64,000 bases of DNA from Strongylocentrotus droebachiensis. Its lineage: Eukaryota > Echinodermata > Echinoidea > Camarodonta > Strongylocentrotidae. The notes below the pieces were generated by a model. The model made no database searches. It had not been told where the DNA came from and saw only the letters and a program-made list of their open reading frames with translations. Made by a program: the position numbers and the translations under genes. Below are positions 1-13,118 of the stretch, piece by piece. The stretch's first letter is position 1. Each line of letters starts with the position of its first letter. The DNA is taken from contig JAVYIG010001823.1 in the NCBI GenBank assembly GCA_035222895.1, forward strand, positions 231,940-295,939, given 5' to 3'.

Positions 1-1307
1 GACAATTGCCAAAGAAAAATGTTGATGATGTGAGGCACTTTTCATTTCTGTCCATATTTCCTGTTTGTGTGCAAAGATTGTCTGCTCAGTCTGATTCGTC
101 AGATCGAGTGTGGTGCCATCTCTATGATTATTTAAAGAAAAGACTATAGTGATAGAGAGAGAGAGAGAGAAATAGAGAGAGAGGGGAAAAGAGAGAGAGA
201 GAGATAGAGAGAGAGTGAGAGAGAGAGGGGAGAGAGAGAGAGAGAAAGAGAGAGAAGTGTAAATGTGTGCATCAACATACAAACAGCGCTACATTAAACA
301 AATAATCACATAGAGCAGTAAACGGAGGGCAGAGAAGAGAGATTCAATATCACACAGCTTTACGTCAAACAGAACCATCTTTACAAATTTAAAATTGAAT
401 TTATTTTTCTTTAACTACATGTAAACGGGCAAAATCTGTTAATCAGTTAATGAATACGTAGAAAACGTCTTAATACAAAGATGTGTGAATAATGTAAAGA
501 AATAGGCCAACGTGTAATGAGAAAAATAGTATAAATACCTTCAGTTTATCACTTCGCTAATCCAGTAACCTTAGCCAATTATTCATTAGGCACCCTTGAA
601 CATTCATGATACATATTTCCGAAGGAATATTAATTGACGTGCACTCCTTTTGTAAACTCTTTGTTACCTTTTGCACCGATTAATTGATGTGAGACTACGA
701 GTGGTACATAATGTCAGTTCCTATCATTCTCGATGAAAACGAAGATAAACATTTAAAAATAGTAATTTCTGTAAGCTATGTCTATCATAGCATATTTTCT
801 AGTCAGCCAGTAAGTCGTTAAAGGAGAAGTCTATCCTCATATTAAATATGTTCAATAGAAGCAGAACAATTATTGAACAATTCGGTGAAAGTTTAAGAAA
901 AATCGGACAACGAATAAGAAAGTTATAAATCTTTCAAAATCATGCAAATCATGGAATATTTGTCATGTAATTACAGTTTTAAGATACTATGTCCCTTGTG
1001 CAGCCAATATCAAATTCTGAGAACTTTGCAGGAATTATTGAACATACGACCATTCGGTACAAAGGTCTAAAAATCAGATTTTTACTGATTGCAATCACAC
1101 TATGTCGATTCGACAACTAATAGTCGTCACGGTTATTTCCCACAAAAAGCTATTTTCAAACCTTTAGATTTTGAGGGAAGTTCTGAATAAGTATTGTCTT
1201 TCAAATGCCGTTATAATTCAACCCTTGCATTTGTTTGACCTGCAAATGGGACATGTAGTACCTTAAAGAGCACTGCAAGCCTGGAAGTAAGAGTTTTAAG
1301 GACTTAC
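1..1307. other. Left-edge non-coding stretch (NLR intron, open to the left)
   Basis: This AT-rich stretch lies downstream of the last NLR exon I can place, whose donor shows that transcription continues leftward. It holds a GA microsatellite and no convincing exon, RNA gene or transposon end. The remaining NLR exons and the polyadenylation site should lie at or beyond the left edge. Confidence 0.5.
150..256. repeat. (GA)n microsatellite
   Basis: An imperfect GA/GAGG purine run of about 105 bp, visible directly. Similar GA runs occur near 1690-1770 and 42007-42038. No function is implied. Confidence 0.9.
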
Positions 1308-1409
1308 CCACGTGGTTTGCCATGCTCCACCTCCACCTCCATAACCTGGTCTTTACTGCAAGCAAGTATGACATCATCCACGCCCTCATCTGACCCGCAT
1401 CGTATGAAT
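1308..1409 (-). CDS. NLR gene, 3'-most exon visible (102 nt)
   Basis: The acceptor TATACTGTTAG precedes the exon and the donor GTAAGT follows it. It takes two bases from the previous exon, reads 33 full codons and leaves two, so it joins in frame. The encoded segment begins RFIRCGSDEG and continues acidic (EVEVEHGKPRG). It resembles no domain I can name. The strong donor means the protein continues beyond it. It is less certain than the other exons because it is short and has no internal homologue. Confidence 0.55.
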
Positions 1410-1685
1410 CTAACAGTATAAAAATAGACGCAATGCAGCATTTCTCCTTTTGTATTGTTTTTTTCGAAATGCTCATCAACATTTGAAAGGCCAAATACCC
1501 CATTTTTACGATTTTCTTTCACGATAGACTATTTTTAAATGACTAATCTCACTCATGGGCGAAGGGTATGAAACCAATTACAAATCATCTTAAAAAGGAA
1601 TAATTTATGTTTATTTTGAGATATGAAAGATAAGTACTATTCAATAGTAAAGGGGGACTGAGTGTATTATGGATAGGAAAAAGGA

Positions 1686-1770
1686 TGGGAGGGCGAACGA
1701 GAGAGAGAGAGATAGAGAGATAGAGAGAGGAAGAGAGAAATAGAGAGAGAGAGAGAGAGGGGGGGGGGGG
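1686..1770. repeat. GA-rich microsatellite with G tract
   Basis: A (GAGA)n purine run ending in a run of G at about 1760-1770. It lies in the intron between the last two NLR exons. Confidence 0.85.
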
Positions 1771-1826
1771 GTAAAAGAAATGAAACATATCAAAGTGCTC
1801 TTTTAACAAATGAAATAATGTCTCAC

Positions 1827-2200
1827 CTGATAATCTTCAGATGTTTGAGGTTGTGGGGTGATCTGAAAGCTTGCACGATTAGTTCCATCTTACTGTTACC
1901 AATGCCAAGATCCCTGAATGTCACCTTGACGAGCTGAGGGGAGATACTCAGGAGGGCATTGGGTAGTGAAGTGGGCTCCTCGTGGAAACCAGCCGGTCCA
2001 CCTGCATACTCATCTGTTTGAATGGTGAGTTCTGTTGCTCCTGGTAGATGGATCCTCTGGATGACGCCAGACTTGATCTTGCTCTCTACCTGTATAGTGA
2101 CCCTCTTCACACTGTCAAACATCGAACCACAATCCTGCCATCCTTCTAGTGTGTCATCATCCACTGTCAGCTCAGTCAGGGTGGGGCTCGTGTTAAAACT
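1827..2200 (-). CDS. NLR gene, C-terminal LRR-like exon (374 nt)
   Basis: The acceptor is CACGTCCAG just above 2200 and the donor is AG/GTGAGAC at 1826-1827. It enters in phase 0, as the LRR exons end, reads 124 codons and leaves two bases for the next exon. The product begins SFNTSPTLTELTVDDD and ends near SPHNLKHLKIIR. Repeating L-x-x-L-x-V/I patterns (TLTELTV, ATELTIQ, LVKVTF, LKHLKI) mark diverged leucine-rich repeats, the expected C-terminal cap of the LRR solenoid. The apparent open frame continuing up to 2365 is intron read-through upstream of the acceptor. Confidence 0.75.
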
Positions 2201-4908
2201 CTGGACGTGATTATGTACATACAAAAAGAGGAAGTTAAAGTGCACTAGCACATATAGTATAAAGGTTAGATTGTTGGTAAATATATAATGTTTCATGAAA
2301 AAAAAGCAACACAAATCGTGAAAATGGATTATGCTAGCCTCATGGGTATTGTAGAATATAAACAAGGATTTTTAAAAGAGAAAATGCGAGAAAGCTTTTG
2401 CAAAGGAAGTATAAGTTGCATGATATTCAAAGTCAATTTTTTTTAAAATCTGTTTGGCTTTCATGCAATACAACTGTACATGTATATCATTCATTATTTC
2501 CTAATAGAAGTATGTTAAAGGTGAGTACAGTTTATAGGTTCAATGAAACGGAAATCAGCATAATTTAGCCATACGTTAGGATAAACATTTACTAGATAAT
2601 TTCAAATCAGTCAAATGCAAGTATTCCGTACATCGTATATACAATAATCAAATAAAATGTAACTAGAACACATGTATTAGAGTAATATTAATATTGAAAA
2701 TGATTTTTTTTTTCTTTTTCTTTTAATAATAAATAAAAATGTATATCGCGATTAGAACATTTAAACCTGTATCGCTGTATAAAGCGTTAATTAATCATAT
2801 TACTTGAATTGTGATGCACAGTGGGCCGTTTAAAAATGTCCGATGTCAAATTTTACTGCAGGATTAATAGATATTTAATATGAAACATGTCTACAGGTAC
2901 TAATATACCACCATATAATTGAGCGTTTGAAGTAATGTTTCGTCTTAAACAGATTCTTATTTGTAGGTGTTATAATGCATAGGCATATCGTGAGGAAGGC
3001 GGGCGAAGTGGCCGTGTCTCCCATTGAAGACAAATTGTATTGGTGTAACACCTGTTTGCTTCTTGCCATTATGGTCATGTCGAATTGATGATGCATGTTC
3101 TACATGATTTATATGAAATAACAATTACTTTAAACACCCAAATGCATTATAACATCTGAGAATAAGAATATGGTTATATATATTAACGCAATCTGTACTG
3201 CCTTTTCTTTCACCAATGATATAATTACATGTTATTCCTTTCCTTTTTCAAGTGTCACATTCGTTTTTTTGTTATTGTTTTTTTTATTTGAATCCCTTTG
3301 GAAAACATTTCGCTTTAGTTGAATGTTCCACTACGTTAACATCCGTAAATGACTAAACGATTGAAAATTTTAATGAATATCAATAAAACAGATAAAGCTA
3401 ACAAATAAAGATGATTATTTGTAGGGCTTGGTAATGCAGTGGCAGATCAGATGGTGACAATCAACAACAACAACAAAAGGGGGAGGGGGTCATTACATTT
3501 CTCAGATGCCCTCGTATTCTTTAGAGCCCCTCTTCATACTGAATTATGTATTACACTTGTTCTGTTTTTATCCATCTTAATCGTTTGATTGAAATGTCGT
3601 AGTTTTACAATGTTTTTAATTTCCCATTGACTCTTTTTTTTTTTTTACACATTGTTTGAATTGAGGTTGGAATATAGAAATAAATGATTTAAATTGAATT
3701 GAAAGTGTTGGGAGCCACAAATTCTACATAAATGTGATGGCAAAATTTCACTTAAATCATATCATAATGTAAAAAAGGACTTCTGCAAAGATCCCCCCCC
3801 CCCCCCCCACAAAAAAAAATGTATTTGAACATAAATATGATAAAAGAATACATAATTTGGGTTTTCTGTTGTACTGTTGTATTCTTTTATCAATATTTAT
3901 GACATCCTCTTTTACATTATGATACAATTTAAGTGAAACCTTTCCATCAAATTGTTGGGGCCCCCAACACTTCAGAGGGGCTTCAATTATCTGACCAGCA
4001 ACCAAAAGTACGTCTTTCCTTCGTAATTTAATGGGTCTATTTACTTTGAGTTTATTTTTTTGTAAGCGCTATGGAGTTTTGTATTTATCTTTTCTAAATA
4101 TTCGATACATAGTAAGATGGAGAGAAAAAGCAAGGCTTATGACATTTAAGTGCCGTTGTGGGTGGAGAGGGGAGGGGGGTAAATTGCATAATTAAGGACC
4201 CATTCTTATTTTGTATAATTATGCCAGATGGGGTTTTGCCGAAGGAGGGGGGAGGGGGGCGTTTGTCCCTATTCTCGATCCGCCATTATTCACCCCGTGG
4301 AGTGATCACGTGGTGCCAGAGGATATCATTGCTGACACACAGCGTCTTGTAAACTCTGGAAAAGGAGCTGTTTGAATTCGATTATTATTATTATTATTGA
4401 TTATCCTCTGAGAAACACTTCTCCAATGAAAAGGGTCTCAATCTGTCGTGCAAACTTATTACAGGCCCTTGGTGTATATTTTTATATGGATTATCACCAG
4501 TTTAACCTGGCTGCATTGATACAATGTTGAGGGTAATGTTGACATTTCAACAGCCCCTCCTAGATATTTGAAAGAACTAATTAAAGTGATCAATTCTTGT
4601 TCATCATAGAAGCCGTCCATTGCCATTTTTTATATATTTGGATGAAGTATAGCTGTGAAAAATATTGTTTTTACTATCAATCTTTAATATTACGTTTGTC
4701 TGTTTTTGTATTTGACAGAAAGTTTACTTTTCGCATCAACTTCCCTAAACTTTCAGCTTTTCCTACCTGCTTCCTTTTCACGGTGTAGTACTTTGAACAG
4801 TAAAATCGTACAATTTCGTTTGACTATATAGGAAAGAGTACACTTCCTGTATAACAAAAACATGTAGTGATTTGCTAAGAGTCCGAAGAAAAAAATTCAA
4901 ATCAATAC
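2201..4908 (-). other. NLR intron between the tandem LRR array and the C-terminal exon
   Basis: About 2.7 kb of AT-rich sequence with poly-T and poly-C runs and one MITE. No LRR exon copy or other exon was recognised. A short run of TTA/ATT trinucleotides lies near 4383-4398. Confidence 0.6.
3713..3972. mobile_element. MITE-like element with ~70-bp terminal inverted repeats
   Basis: The segment starting AAGTGTTGGG at 3713 is the imperfect reverse complement of the segment ending CCCAACACTT at 3972. Pairing continues inward for about 65-70 bp through TTTCACTTAAAT and ATCATAATGTAAAA. The interior holds a poly-C/poly-A run at about 3791-3820. No ORF, no clear target duplication and no family assignment. 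Confidence 0.65.
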
Positions 4909-5076
4909 CTTTGCAGATGATGCCATCGATGACGATGTTGAGTAGAAGTCATCGTGATACTGACCGTAGAGTTTCAGGTCCTTCAGATGAGTCATCTTAC
5001 AGATGAACTGAGCGAGATCACGTGATGCATAGGGACGTTCACTGAGATTACCAGAGTGGATGTTAAGAGTCTCAAT
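4909..5076 (-). CDS. LRR exon copy 1 (window order), last of the tandem array in the transcript
   Basis: 168 nt, 56 codons, phase 0 at both ends, with acceptor CATAACAG/ATTGAGA and donor AAG/GTATTGATTT. It encodes two 28-residue leucine-rich repeats of ribonuclease-inhibitor-like length. The first starts IETLNIHSGNLS and the second THLKDLKLYGQYHDD. Variable patches: NIHSGNLS and DLKLYG. It carries PYAS, as few other copies do. Confidence 0.9.
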
Positions 5077-6122
5077 CTGTTATGATAGTAACATTATGTT
5101 GAATGAATACTAATAACAAACCATTAAAATATATTCAACATTTTGCTATATGTTTAAAATTGTATTGATATCGTCGCCAATTTGAAAATCCTTTACACAA
5201 CAACATTTATTTTGTAATGAGGTACAAGTCTTGACCCCTAAAATATGTACTAATTTCAGTAGTCTATCGATTCTTTGAGACCGATATAATGGTGTTTATT
5301 CATAAATGATAGGTAACGACAGAGGTGATCAGTATGTTTTTGATTGATCTAATCGGGAAGGTGGGCATTACGGACAAAGAAGATGATAATACTTTCTAAA
5401 TCATATTGACCTGTTGACTGAGGTATAGTGGTAGTGGGGAAATATGAATGAAGGACTTGGCTCATGATCTAAAAACGTACACAAAAGAGAATAAAAGAAG
5501 AAGGCAGAACGGTGGTCGCAAAGCAGTCACCAAACAGACTACTCTTAAAGGAAAATGTGCGCTTTCAATCGGGGGATAGTCTGAACACCCTGATTATGGT
5601 ATTGACGACAGTATAATGGCGGATCCATGATTGTTATACCTTACATCATGAGACAGTTGTCATCCTCATTCATTTAAGAAAAGTGTAATAACAAATAATG
5701 CACTTTGTAGTTTCCAAAGGGGTAAATAAATAATACAAACAGGGACCAACGGATTCGATTTATCATTTTTGTAGGCCTTTAAATTAAACTTTTTAGTCTC
5801 ATCAGTATTCACAATTGAAATAGCTGTCTCTCCATCAGCAATTCCGTAGCACTCCGAATTGTCATATGCAATGAAAAATATGGTACATATTATTCACTAT
5901 CAATCTTATAATCTTCATTCTGTGTATGTACTATGGCAGAAAGTTCACTTTTCGCTTCCACTTCCTGAAGCGATCAATTTTTCCTATCTGCTTGCTCTTA
6001 TCGATGTTCAAACAGTTATTGTACACTTGTGATTGACTATATTAGGAAAGAATGCACCTCCAGTATAACAAAAACATGTAGTGATTTGTTGAGAGCCCTG
6101 AAATATACAATCAAATCAATAC

Positions 6123-6290
6123 CTTTGCAGATGATGCCATCGATGACGATGTTGAGTAGAAGTCATCGTGATACTGACCATGGAGTGTCAGGTCCTTCAG
6201 ATGAGTCATCTTACAGATGAACTGAGCAAGATCACGTGATGCTGAGGGACGTTCATTGAGATCACCAGAGTGGATGTCAAGAGTCTCAAT
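6123..6290 (-). CDS. LRR exon copy 2
   Basis: 168 nt, open, same splice sites as copy 1. Variable patches are DIHSGDLN and DLTLHG, followed by DDFYS. A diverged edge copy. Confidence 0.9.
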
Positions 6291-6737
6291 CTGTTATGAT
6301 AGCAACATTATGTTGAATGAATACTAATAACAAACCATTACAAATATATTCAAAATTTAGCTATATTTTTAAAATTGTATTGATATCGTCGCCAATTTGA
6401 AAATCCTTTACACAACAACATTTATTTTGTAATGAGGTACAAGTCTTGACCCCTTAATATGTACTAATTTCAGTAGTCTCTCGATTCTTTGAGACCGATA
6501 TAATGGTGTTTATTCATAAATGATAGGTAACGACAGAGGTGATCAGTATGTTTTTGATTGATCTAATCGGGAAGGTGGGCATTACGGACAAAGAAGATGA
6601 TAATACTTTCTAGATCATATTGACCTGTTGACTGAGGTAGTGGTAGTGGGAAAATTCATATTATTCAGTTATTCATAACTAATAGATAATGACATAATGA
6701 TGCAGAGGGAGGTTCACTTAGACGGAAACACTTTATG

Positions 6738-6775
6738 TAAAGAGTCTCAATCTGTTATGATAGTAACATTTTGTT
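6738..6775 (-). pseudogene. Vestigial LRR exon 5' end
   Basis: The sequence AGAGTCTCAATCTG followed by TTATGATAGTAACAT matches the acceptor and first codons of the LRR exon, but no exon body or donor precedes it on the plus strand. It is a truncated copy left inside the intron between copies 2 and 3. Confidence 0.7.
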
Positions 6776-7736
6776 GAATTATCAACATCCGATTATAACT
6801 GTATTCAAAATTCAGCGAAACGTTTACAATTATATCAATGTCGTCGCCTCAATGAAAATATATAAACACAATACATTCATTTTGTAATGAGGAACTATAG
6901 CCTTGACACCTGAAATTAGTACTAATTTCAATAGTTCCTGGATTTTTTTGAGACAGAGGTAATGGTGTTTATTCGTGTTTATTCATAACTGATAGATAAT
7001 GACAGAGGTGATTAATGATTAATAATTTTACTGATCCTACTACATTTTAACGTTGGAATGAGTTAGGGCTGGTGAAAGGGAAGGGGGGTGATCCATATAC
7101 TGCATGCCAAGTATTAATCTGTTATAATAGTAACATTGTGTTAGATAAACAATTGCTGACAAAACACTACTTAAAAATATTTTTACACTTTACATCATGA
7201 TACATAGCTATCCTGATTAGTTCACATAAGCAATACATTATTCTGACATTTGATTTAAATAGTATCTACTTTGAAAAACTAATTTTACATAGCAGAAAAG
7301 TGTGCAAATAAATATACATGGAACACTTTGCAATTTCCAAAGGGTTTGAGAAATAATACAAGCGGGGACAAATAAATTCGATTTTACATATTTGCAGGTT
7401 TATAAATTTAAATATTTAGTCTCATCAGTACTCACAATTGAAAAAGCTGTCTCTCCATTAGCAATTCCATAGCACTTTGAATTGTCATATGAAATTTATA
7501 TTTTATACTATCAGTCTAATAATTTTCATTCTGTTTTTATATTATGACAGAAAGTTTACTTTTATCATCCACTTCCAGAAACGATCAACTTTTCGTACCT
7601 GCTCTTAACGGTGTACCAATAGGGAGAATAAAATTGTACACTTGCGTTTGACTATATAGGAAAGAGTACACCTCTAGTATATCCAAAACATTTAGTGATT
7701 TGTTGAGAGCCCTGAAATATATGATCAAATCAATAC

Positions 7737-7904
7737 CTTTGCAGATGATGCCTTCGATGACGATGTTGAGTAGAAGTCATCGCGATACTCACCGCGGAGT
7801 GTCAGGCCCTTCAGATGAGCTATCTTAAAGATGAACTGAGCGAGATCACGTGATGCAGAGGGACGTTCACCGAGATCAGCAGAGTCGATGTCAAGATTCT
7901 CAAT
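7737..7904 (-). CDS. LRR exon copy 3 (most substituted)
   Basis: 168 nt, open. Patches are DIDSADLG and GLTLRGEYRDD. Other changes seen in no other copy: IENL at the start, FIFKIAH for FICKMTH, and SSSKASSAK for SSSMASSAK. Loss of the conserved Cys and Met suggests relaxed constraint, although the frame is intact. Confidence 0.88.
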
Positions 7905-8552
7905 CTGTTATGATAGCAACATTGTGTTGAATGAATACCAATAACAAAACATTCAAAACTGTATTCAACAATCAACAATATGTTTGAGTTATATTAATAC
8001 CGTTGCGACAATAAAAAACTCTTAAGACAATATCATTTATTTTGTTGATAGTGTACAAGTCTTGACACCTGAAATTAGTACTAATTTAAAAAACTAATTT
8101 GACATAGCAAAAAAGTGTGAAAACAAATAAACATGGAACACTTTGCAATTTCAAAAGAGTGACAAAAATAATAAAAACTGGGACAAAGAGATTTGATTTT
8201 TCATTTGTGTAGGTTTTTTAATTTAAATATTTAGTCCCATCAGCATTCACAATTGAAATGGCAGTCTTTCCATCAGCAATTCCGTAGCCCTTCGAATTGT
8301 CATATGAAATGTATATTATGCACTATTACTCTAATAATTTTCATTCTGTTTTTATATTATGACAGAAAGTTTACTTTTATCATCCATTTCCAGAAACGAT
8401 CAACTTTTCGTACCTGCTCTTAACGGTGTACCAATAGGGAGAGTAAAATTCTACACTTACGTTTGACTATAAAGGTAAAGAGTACACCTCCAGTATAACA
8501 AAAACTTGTAGTGATTTGTTAAGAGTCCAACAAAATACAATCAAATCAATAC

Positions 8553-8720
8553 CTTTGCAGATGATGCCATCGATGACGATATTGAGTAGAGGTCATCGTG
8601 ATACTGACCGCGGAGTCTCAGGTCCTTCAGATGAGTCATCTTACAGATGAACTGAGCGAGATCACGTGATGCAAAGGGACGTTCACTGATATCATCAGAG
8701 TCGACGTTAAGAGTCTCAAT
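8553..8720 (-). CDS. LRR exon copy 4 (type alpha)
   Basis: 168 nt, open. Patches NVDSDDIS and DLRLRG define what I call type alpha. One private change, YSISSS for YSTSSS. It sits only 816 bp from copy 3, the shortest spacing in the array. Confidence 0.9.
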
Positions 8721-10021
8721 CTGTTATGATAGCAACATTATGTTGAATGAATACCAATAACAAAACAATCAAAACTGAATTCAACAATCAACAATATGTT
8801 TGAGTTATATTAATACCGTTGCCACAATAAAAACTCTTAAGACAATATCATTTATTTTGTTGACAGTGTACAAGTCTTGACACCTGAAATAAAAGTACTA
8901 ATTTAAATAGTTCCTGGATTTTTTTGAGACCAAGGTAATGGCGGTTATTCATAACTGATAGATAAGGACAGAGGTAATTAATAGGTTTTTGATTGACTCA
9001 CTGTGGACTGGGCATTGCGGATACAGAAAAGTATAACATTTTCTAGATCATGTTGACCTGTTGACTGAGGGAGAAGCGGGTAAATATGAATGAAGGACTT
9101 GGCTTATGCTCTAAAGTCTTACAGAACAAAAGAGAATAACACAAGAAGGCAGAACGGTCTTGAGCCAGTTCCCAATCACACTACTCTTGAGAAAACCCTG
9201 TCCTCTCTTCCGTAGAGAACCTGAACACCCTTATAATGTTATTGACTACAAAGTGGTGGATCCATGATTGTATAAAGACAGGACGGGATTTTCTTTTACC
9301 GGGCATGTGATCCGGTATTTTTTACTGACCCTTATACATATTCACATTGGAATGAGTGAGGGTGTGTAGGAGGGAGGCGATCTACATACTGGATGTCAAG
9401 TCTTAACCTGTTTTAATAGTAACATTGTGTTGGATAAACAATTGCTAACATTAAACTACCTTAAACAAATTCCACTTTACATCATGATACAGTAGCCATC
9501 CTTAATAATTTACATATGCAATACGTTATTCTGACATTCGATTTAAATAGTACTTTGAAAAAATAATTTGACAGAGCACAAAAGTGTGAAAACAAATAAA
9601 CATGGAACACTTTGCAATTTCAAAAGAGTGACAAAAATGATAAAAACTGGGACAAAGAGATTCGATTTTTCATTTTTGTAGGTTTTTTAATTTAAATATT
9701 TAGTCCCATCAGCATTCACAATTGAAATGGCAGTCTCTCCATCAGCAATTCCGTAGCCCTTCGAATTGTCATATGAAATGTATATAATGCACTATTACTC
9801 TAATAATTTTCATTCTGTTTTTATATTATGACAGAAAGTTTACTTTTATCATCCACTTCCAGAAACGATCAACTTTTTGTACCTGCTCTTAACGGTGTAC
9901 CAATAGGGAAAGTAAAATTCTACACTTACGTTTGACTATAAAGGTAAAGAGTACACCTCCAGTATAACAAAAACATGTAGTGATTTGTTAAGAGTCCAAC
10001 AAAATACAATCAAATCAATAC

Positions 10022-10189
10022 CTTTGCAGATGATGCCATCGATGATGATGTTGAGTAGAAGTCATCGTAATACTGATCGTGGAGTGTCAGCTTCTTCAGA
10101 TGAGTCATCTTACAGATGAACTGAGCGAGATCACGTGATGCAAAGGGACGTTCACCGAGATCAGCAGAGTCGATGTCAAGAGTCTCAAT
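10022..10189 (-). CDS. LRR exon copy 5 (type delta)
   Basis: 168 nt, open. Patches DIDSADLG and KLTLHD (type delta), with QYYDDFYS where others have QYHDD. Confidence 0.9.
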
Positions 10190-11483
10190 CTGTTATGATA
10201 GCAACATTATGTTGAATGAATACCAATAACAAAACAATCAAAACTGAATTCAACAATCAACAATATGTTTGAGTTATATTAATACCGTTGCCACAATAAA
10301 AAACTCTTAAGACAATATCATTTATTTTGTTGACAGTGTACAAGTCTTGACACCTGAAATAAAAGTACTAATTTAAATAGTTCCTGGATTTTTTGAGACC
10401 AAGGTAATGGCGTTTATTCATAACTGATAGATAAGGACAGAGGTAATTAATAGGTTTTTGATTGACTCACTGTGGACTGGGCATTGCGGATACAGAAAAG
10501 TATAACATTTTCTAGATCATGTTGACCTGTTGACTGAGGGAGAAGCGGGTAAATATGAATGAAGGACTTGGCTTATACTCTAAAGTCTTACAGAACAAAA
10601 GAGAATAACACAAGAAGGCAGAACGGTCTTGAGCCAGTCCCCAATCACACTACTCTTGAGAAAACCCTGTCCTCTCTTCCGTAGAGAACCTGAACACCCT
10701 TATAATGTTATTGACTACAAAGTGGTGGATCCATGATTGTATAAAGACAGGACGGGATTTTCTTTTCCCGGGCATGTGAATCGGTATTTTTACTACCCTT
10801 ATACATATTCACATTGGAATGAGTGAGGGTGTGTAGGAGGGGGGCGTTCTACATACTGGATGTCAAGTCTTAACCTGTTTTAATAGTAACATTGTGTTGG
10901 ATAAACAATTGCTGACATTAAACTACCTTAAACAAATTCCACTTTACATTATGATACAGTAGCCATCCTTAATAATTATGCAATACGTTATTCTGACATT
11001 CTATTTAAAAAGTACTTTGAAAAACTAATTTGACATAGCACAAAAGTGTGAAAACAAATAAACATGGAACACTTTGCAATTTCAAAAGAGTGACAAAAAT
11101 AATAAAAACTGGGACAAAGAGATTCGATTTTTCATTTTTGTAGGTTTTTAAATTTAAATATTTAGTCCCATCAGCATTCACAATTGAAATGGCAGTCTTT
11201 CCATGAGCAATTCCGTAGCCCTTCGAATTGTCATATGAAATGTATGTTATGCACTATTACTCTAATAATTTTCATTCTGTTTTTATATTATGACAGAAAG
11301 TTTACTTTAATCATCCACTTCCAGAAACGATCAACTTTTCGTACCTGCTCTTAACGGTGTACCAATAGGGAGAGTAAAATTCTACACTTACGTTTGACTA
11401 TAAAGGTAAAGAGTACACCTCCAGTATAACAAAAACATGTAGTGATTTGTTAAGAGTCCAACAAAATACAATCAAATCAATAC

Positions 11484-11651
11484 CTTTGCAGATGATGCCA
11501 TCGATGACGATGTTGAGTAGAGGTCATCGTGATACTGACCATCGAGTGTCAGGTCCTTCAGATGAGTCATCTTACAGATGAACTGAGCGAGATCACGTGA
11601 TGCAAAGGGACGTTCACCGAGATCAGCAGAGTCGATGTCAAGAGTCTCAAT
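11484..11651 (-). CDS. LRR exon copy 6 (type beta)
   Basis: 168 nt, open. Patches DIDSADLG and DLTLDG (type beta), then DDLYS. Confidence 0.92.
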
Positions 11652-12950
11652 CTGTTATGATAGCAACATTATGTTGAATAAATACCAATAACAAAACAAT
11701 CAAAACTGAATTCAACAATCAACAATAGGTTTGAGTTATATTAATACCGTTGCCACAATAAAAAACTCTTAAGAAAATATCATTTATTTTGTTGATAGTG
11801 TACAAGTCTTGACACCTGAAATAAGTACTAATTTAAATAGTTCCTGGATTCTTTTGAGACCAAGGTAATGGCGTTTATTCATAACTGATAGATAAGGACA
11901 GAGGTAATTAATAGGTTTTTTGATTGACTCACTGTGGACTGGGCATTGCGGATACAGAAAAGTACAATATTTTATAAATCATGTTGACCTGTTGACTGAG
12001 GGAGAAGCGGGTAAATATGAATGAAGGACTTGGCTCATGCTCTAAAGTCTTACAGAACAAAAGAGAATAACACAAGAAGGCAGAACGGTCTTGAGCCAGT
12101 CCCCAATCACACTACTCTTGAGAAAACCCTGTCCTCTCTTCCGTAGAGAACCTGAACACCCTGATAATGTTATTGACTACAAAGTGGTGGATCCATGATT
12201 GTATAAAGACAGGACGGGATTTTCTTTTCCCGGGCATGTGAATCGGTATTTTTACTACCCTTATACATATTCACATTGGAATGAGTGAGGGTGTGTAGGA
12301 GGGGGGCGTTCTACATACTGGATGTCAAGTCTTAACCTGTTTTAATAGTAACATTGTGTTGGATAAACAATTGCTAACATTAAACTACCTTAAACAAATT
12401 CCACTTTACATCATGATACAGTAGCCATCCTTAATAATTTACATATGCAATACGTTATTCTGACATTCGATTTAAATAGTACTTTGAAAAAATAATTTGA
12501 CAGAGCACAAAAGTGTGAAAACAAATAAACATGGAACACTTTGCAATTTCAAAAGAGTGACAAAAATGATAAAAACTGGGACAAAGAGATTCGATTTTTC
12601 ATTTTTGTAGGTTTTTTAATTTAAATATTTAGTCCCATCAGCATTCACAATTGAAATGGCAGTCTCTCCATCAGCAATTCCGTAGCCCTTCGAATTGTCA
12701 TATGAAATGTATATAATGCACTATTACTCTAATAATTTTCATTCTGTTTTTATATTATGACAGAAAGTTTACTTTTATCATCCACTTCCAGAAACGATCA
12801 ACTTTTTGTACCTGCTCTTAACGGTGTACCAATAGGGAAAGTAAAATTCTACACTTACGTTTGACTATAAAGGTAAAGAGTACACCTCCAGTATAACAAA
12901 AACATGTAGTGATTTGTTAAGAGTCCAACAAAATACAATCAAATCAATAC

Positions 12951-13118
12951 CTTTGCAGATGATGCCATCGATGATGATGTTGAGTAGAAGTCATCGTGAT
13001 ACTGATCGTGGAGTGTCAGCTTCTTCAGATGAGTCATCTTACAGATGAACTGAGCGAGATCACGTGATGCAAAGGGACGTTCACCGAGATCAGCAGAGTC
13101 GATGTCAAGAGTCTCAAT
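12951..13118 (-). CDS. LRR exon copy 7 (type delta)
   Basis: 168 nt, open. Patches DIDSADLG and KLTLHD, with the usual QYHDDFYS. Confidence 0.92.
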
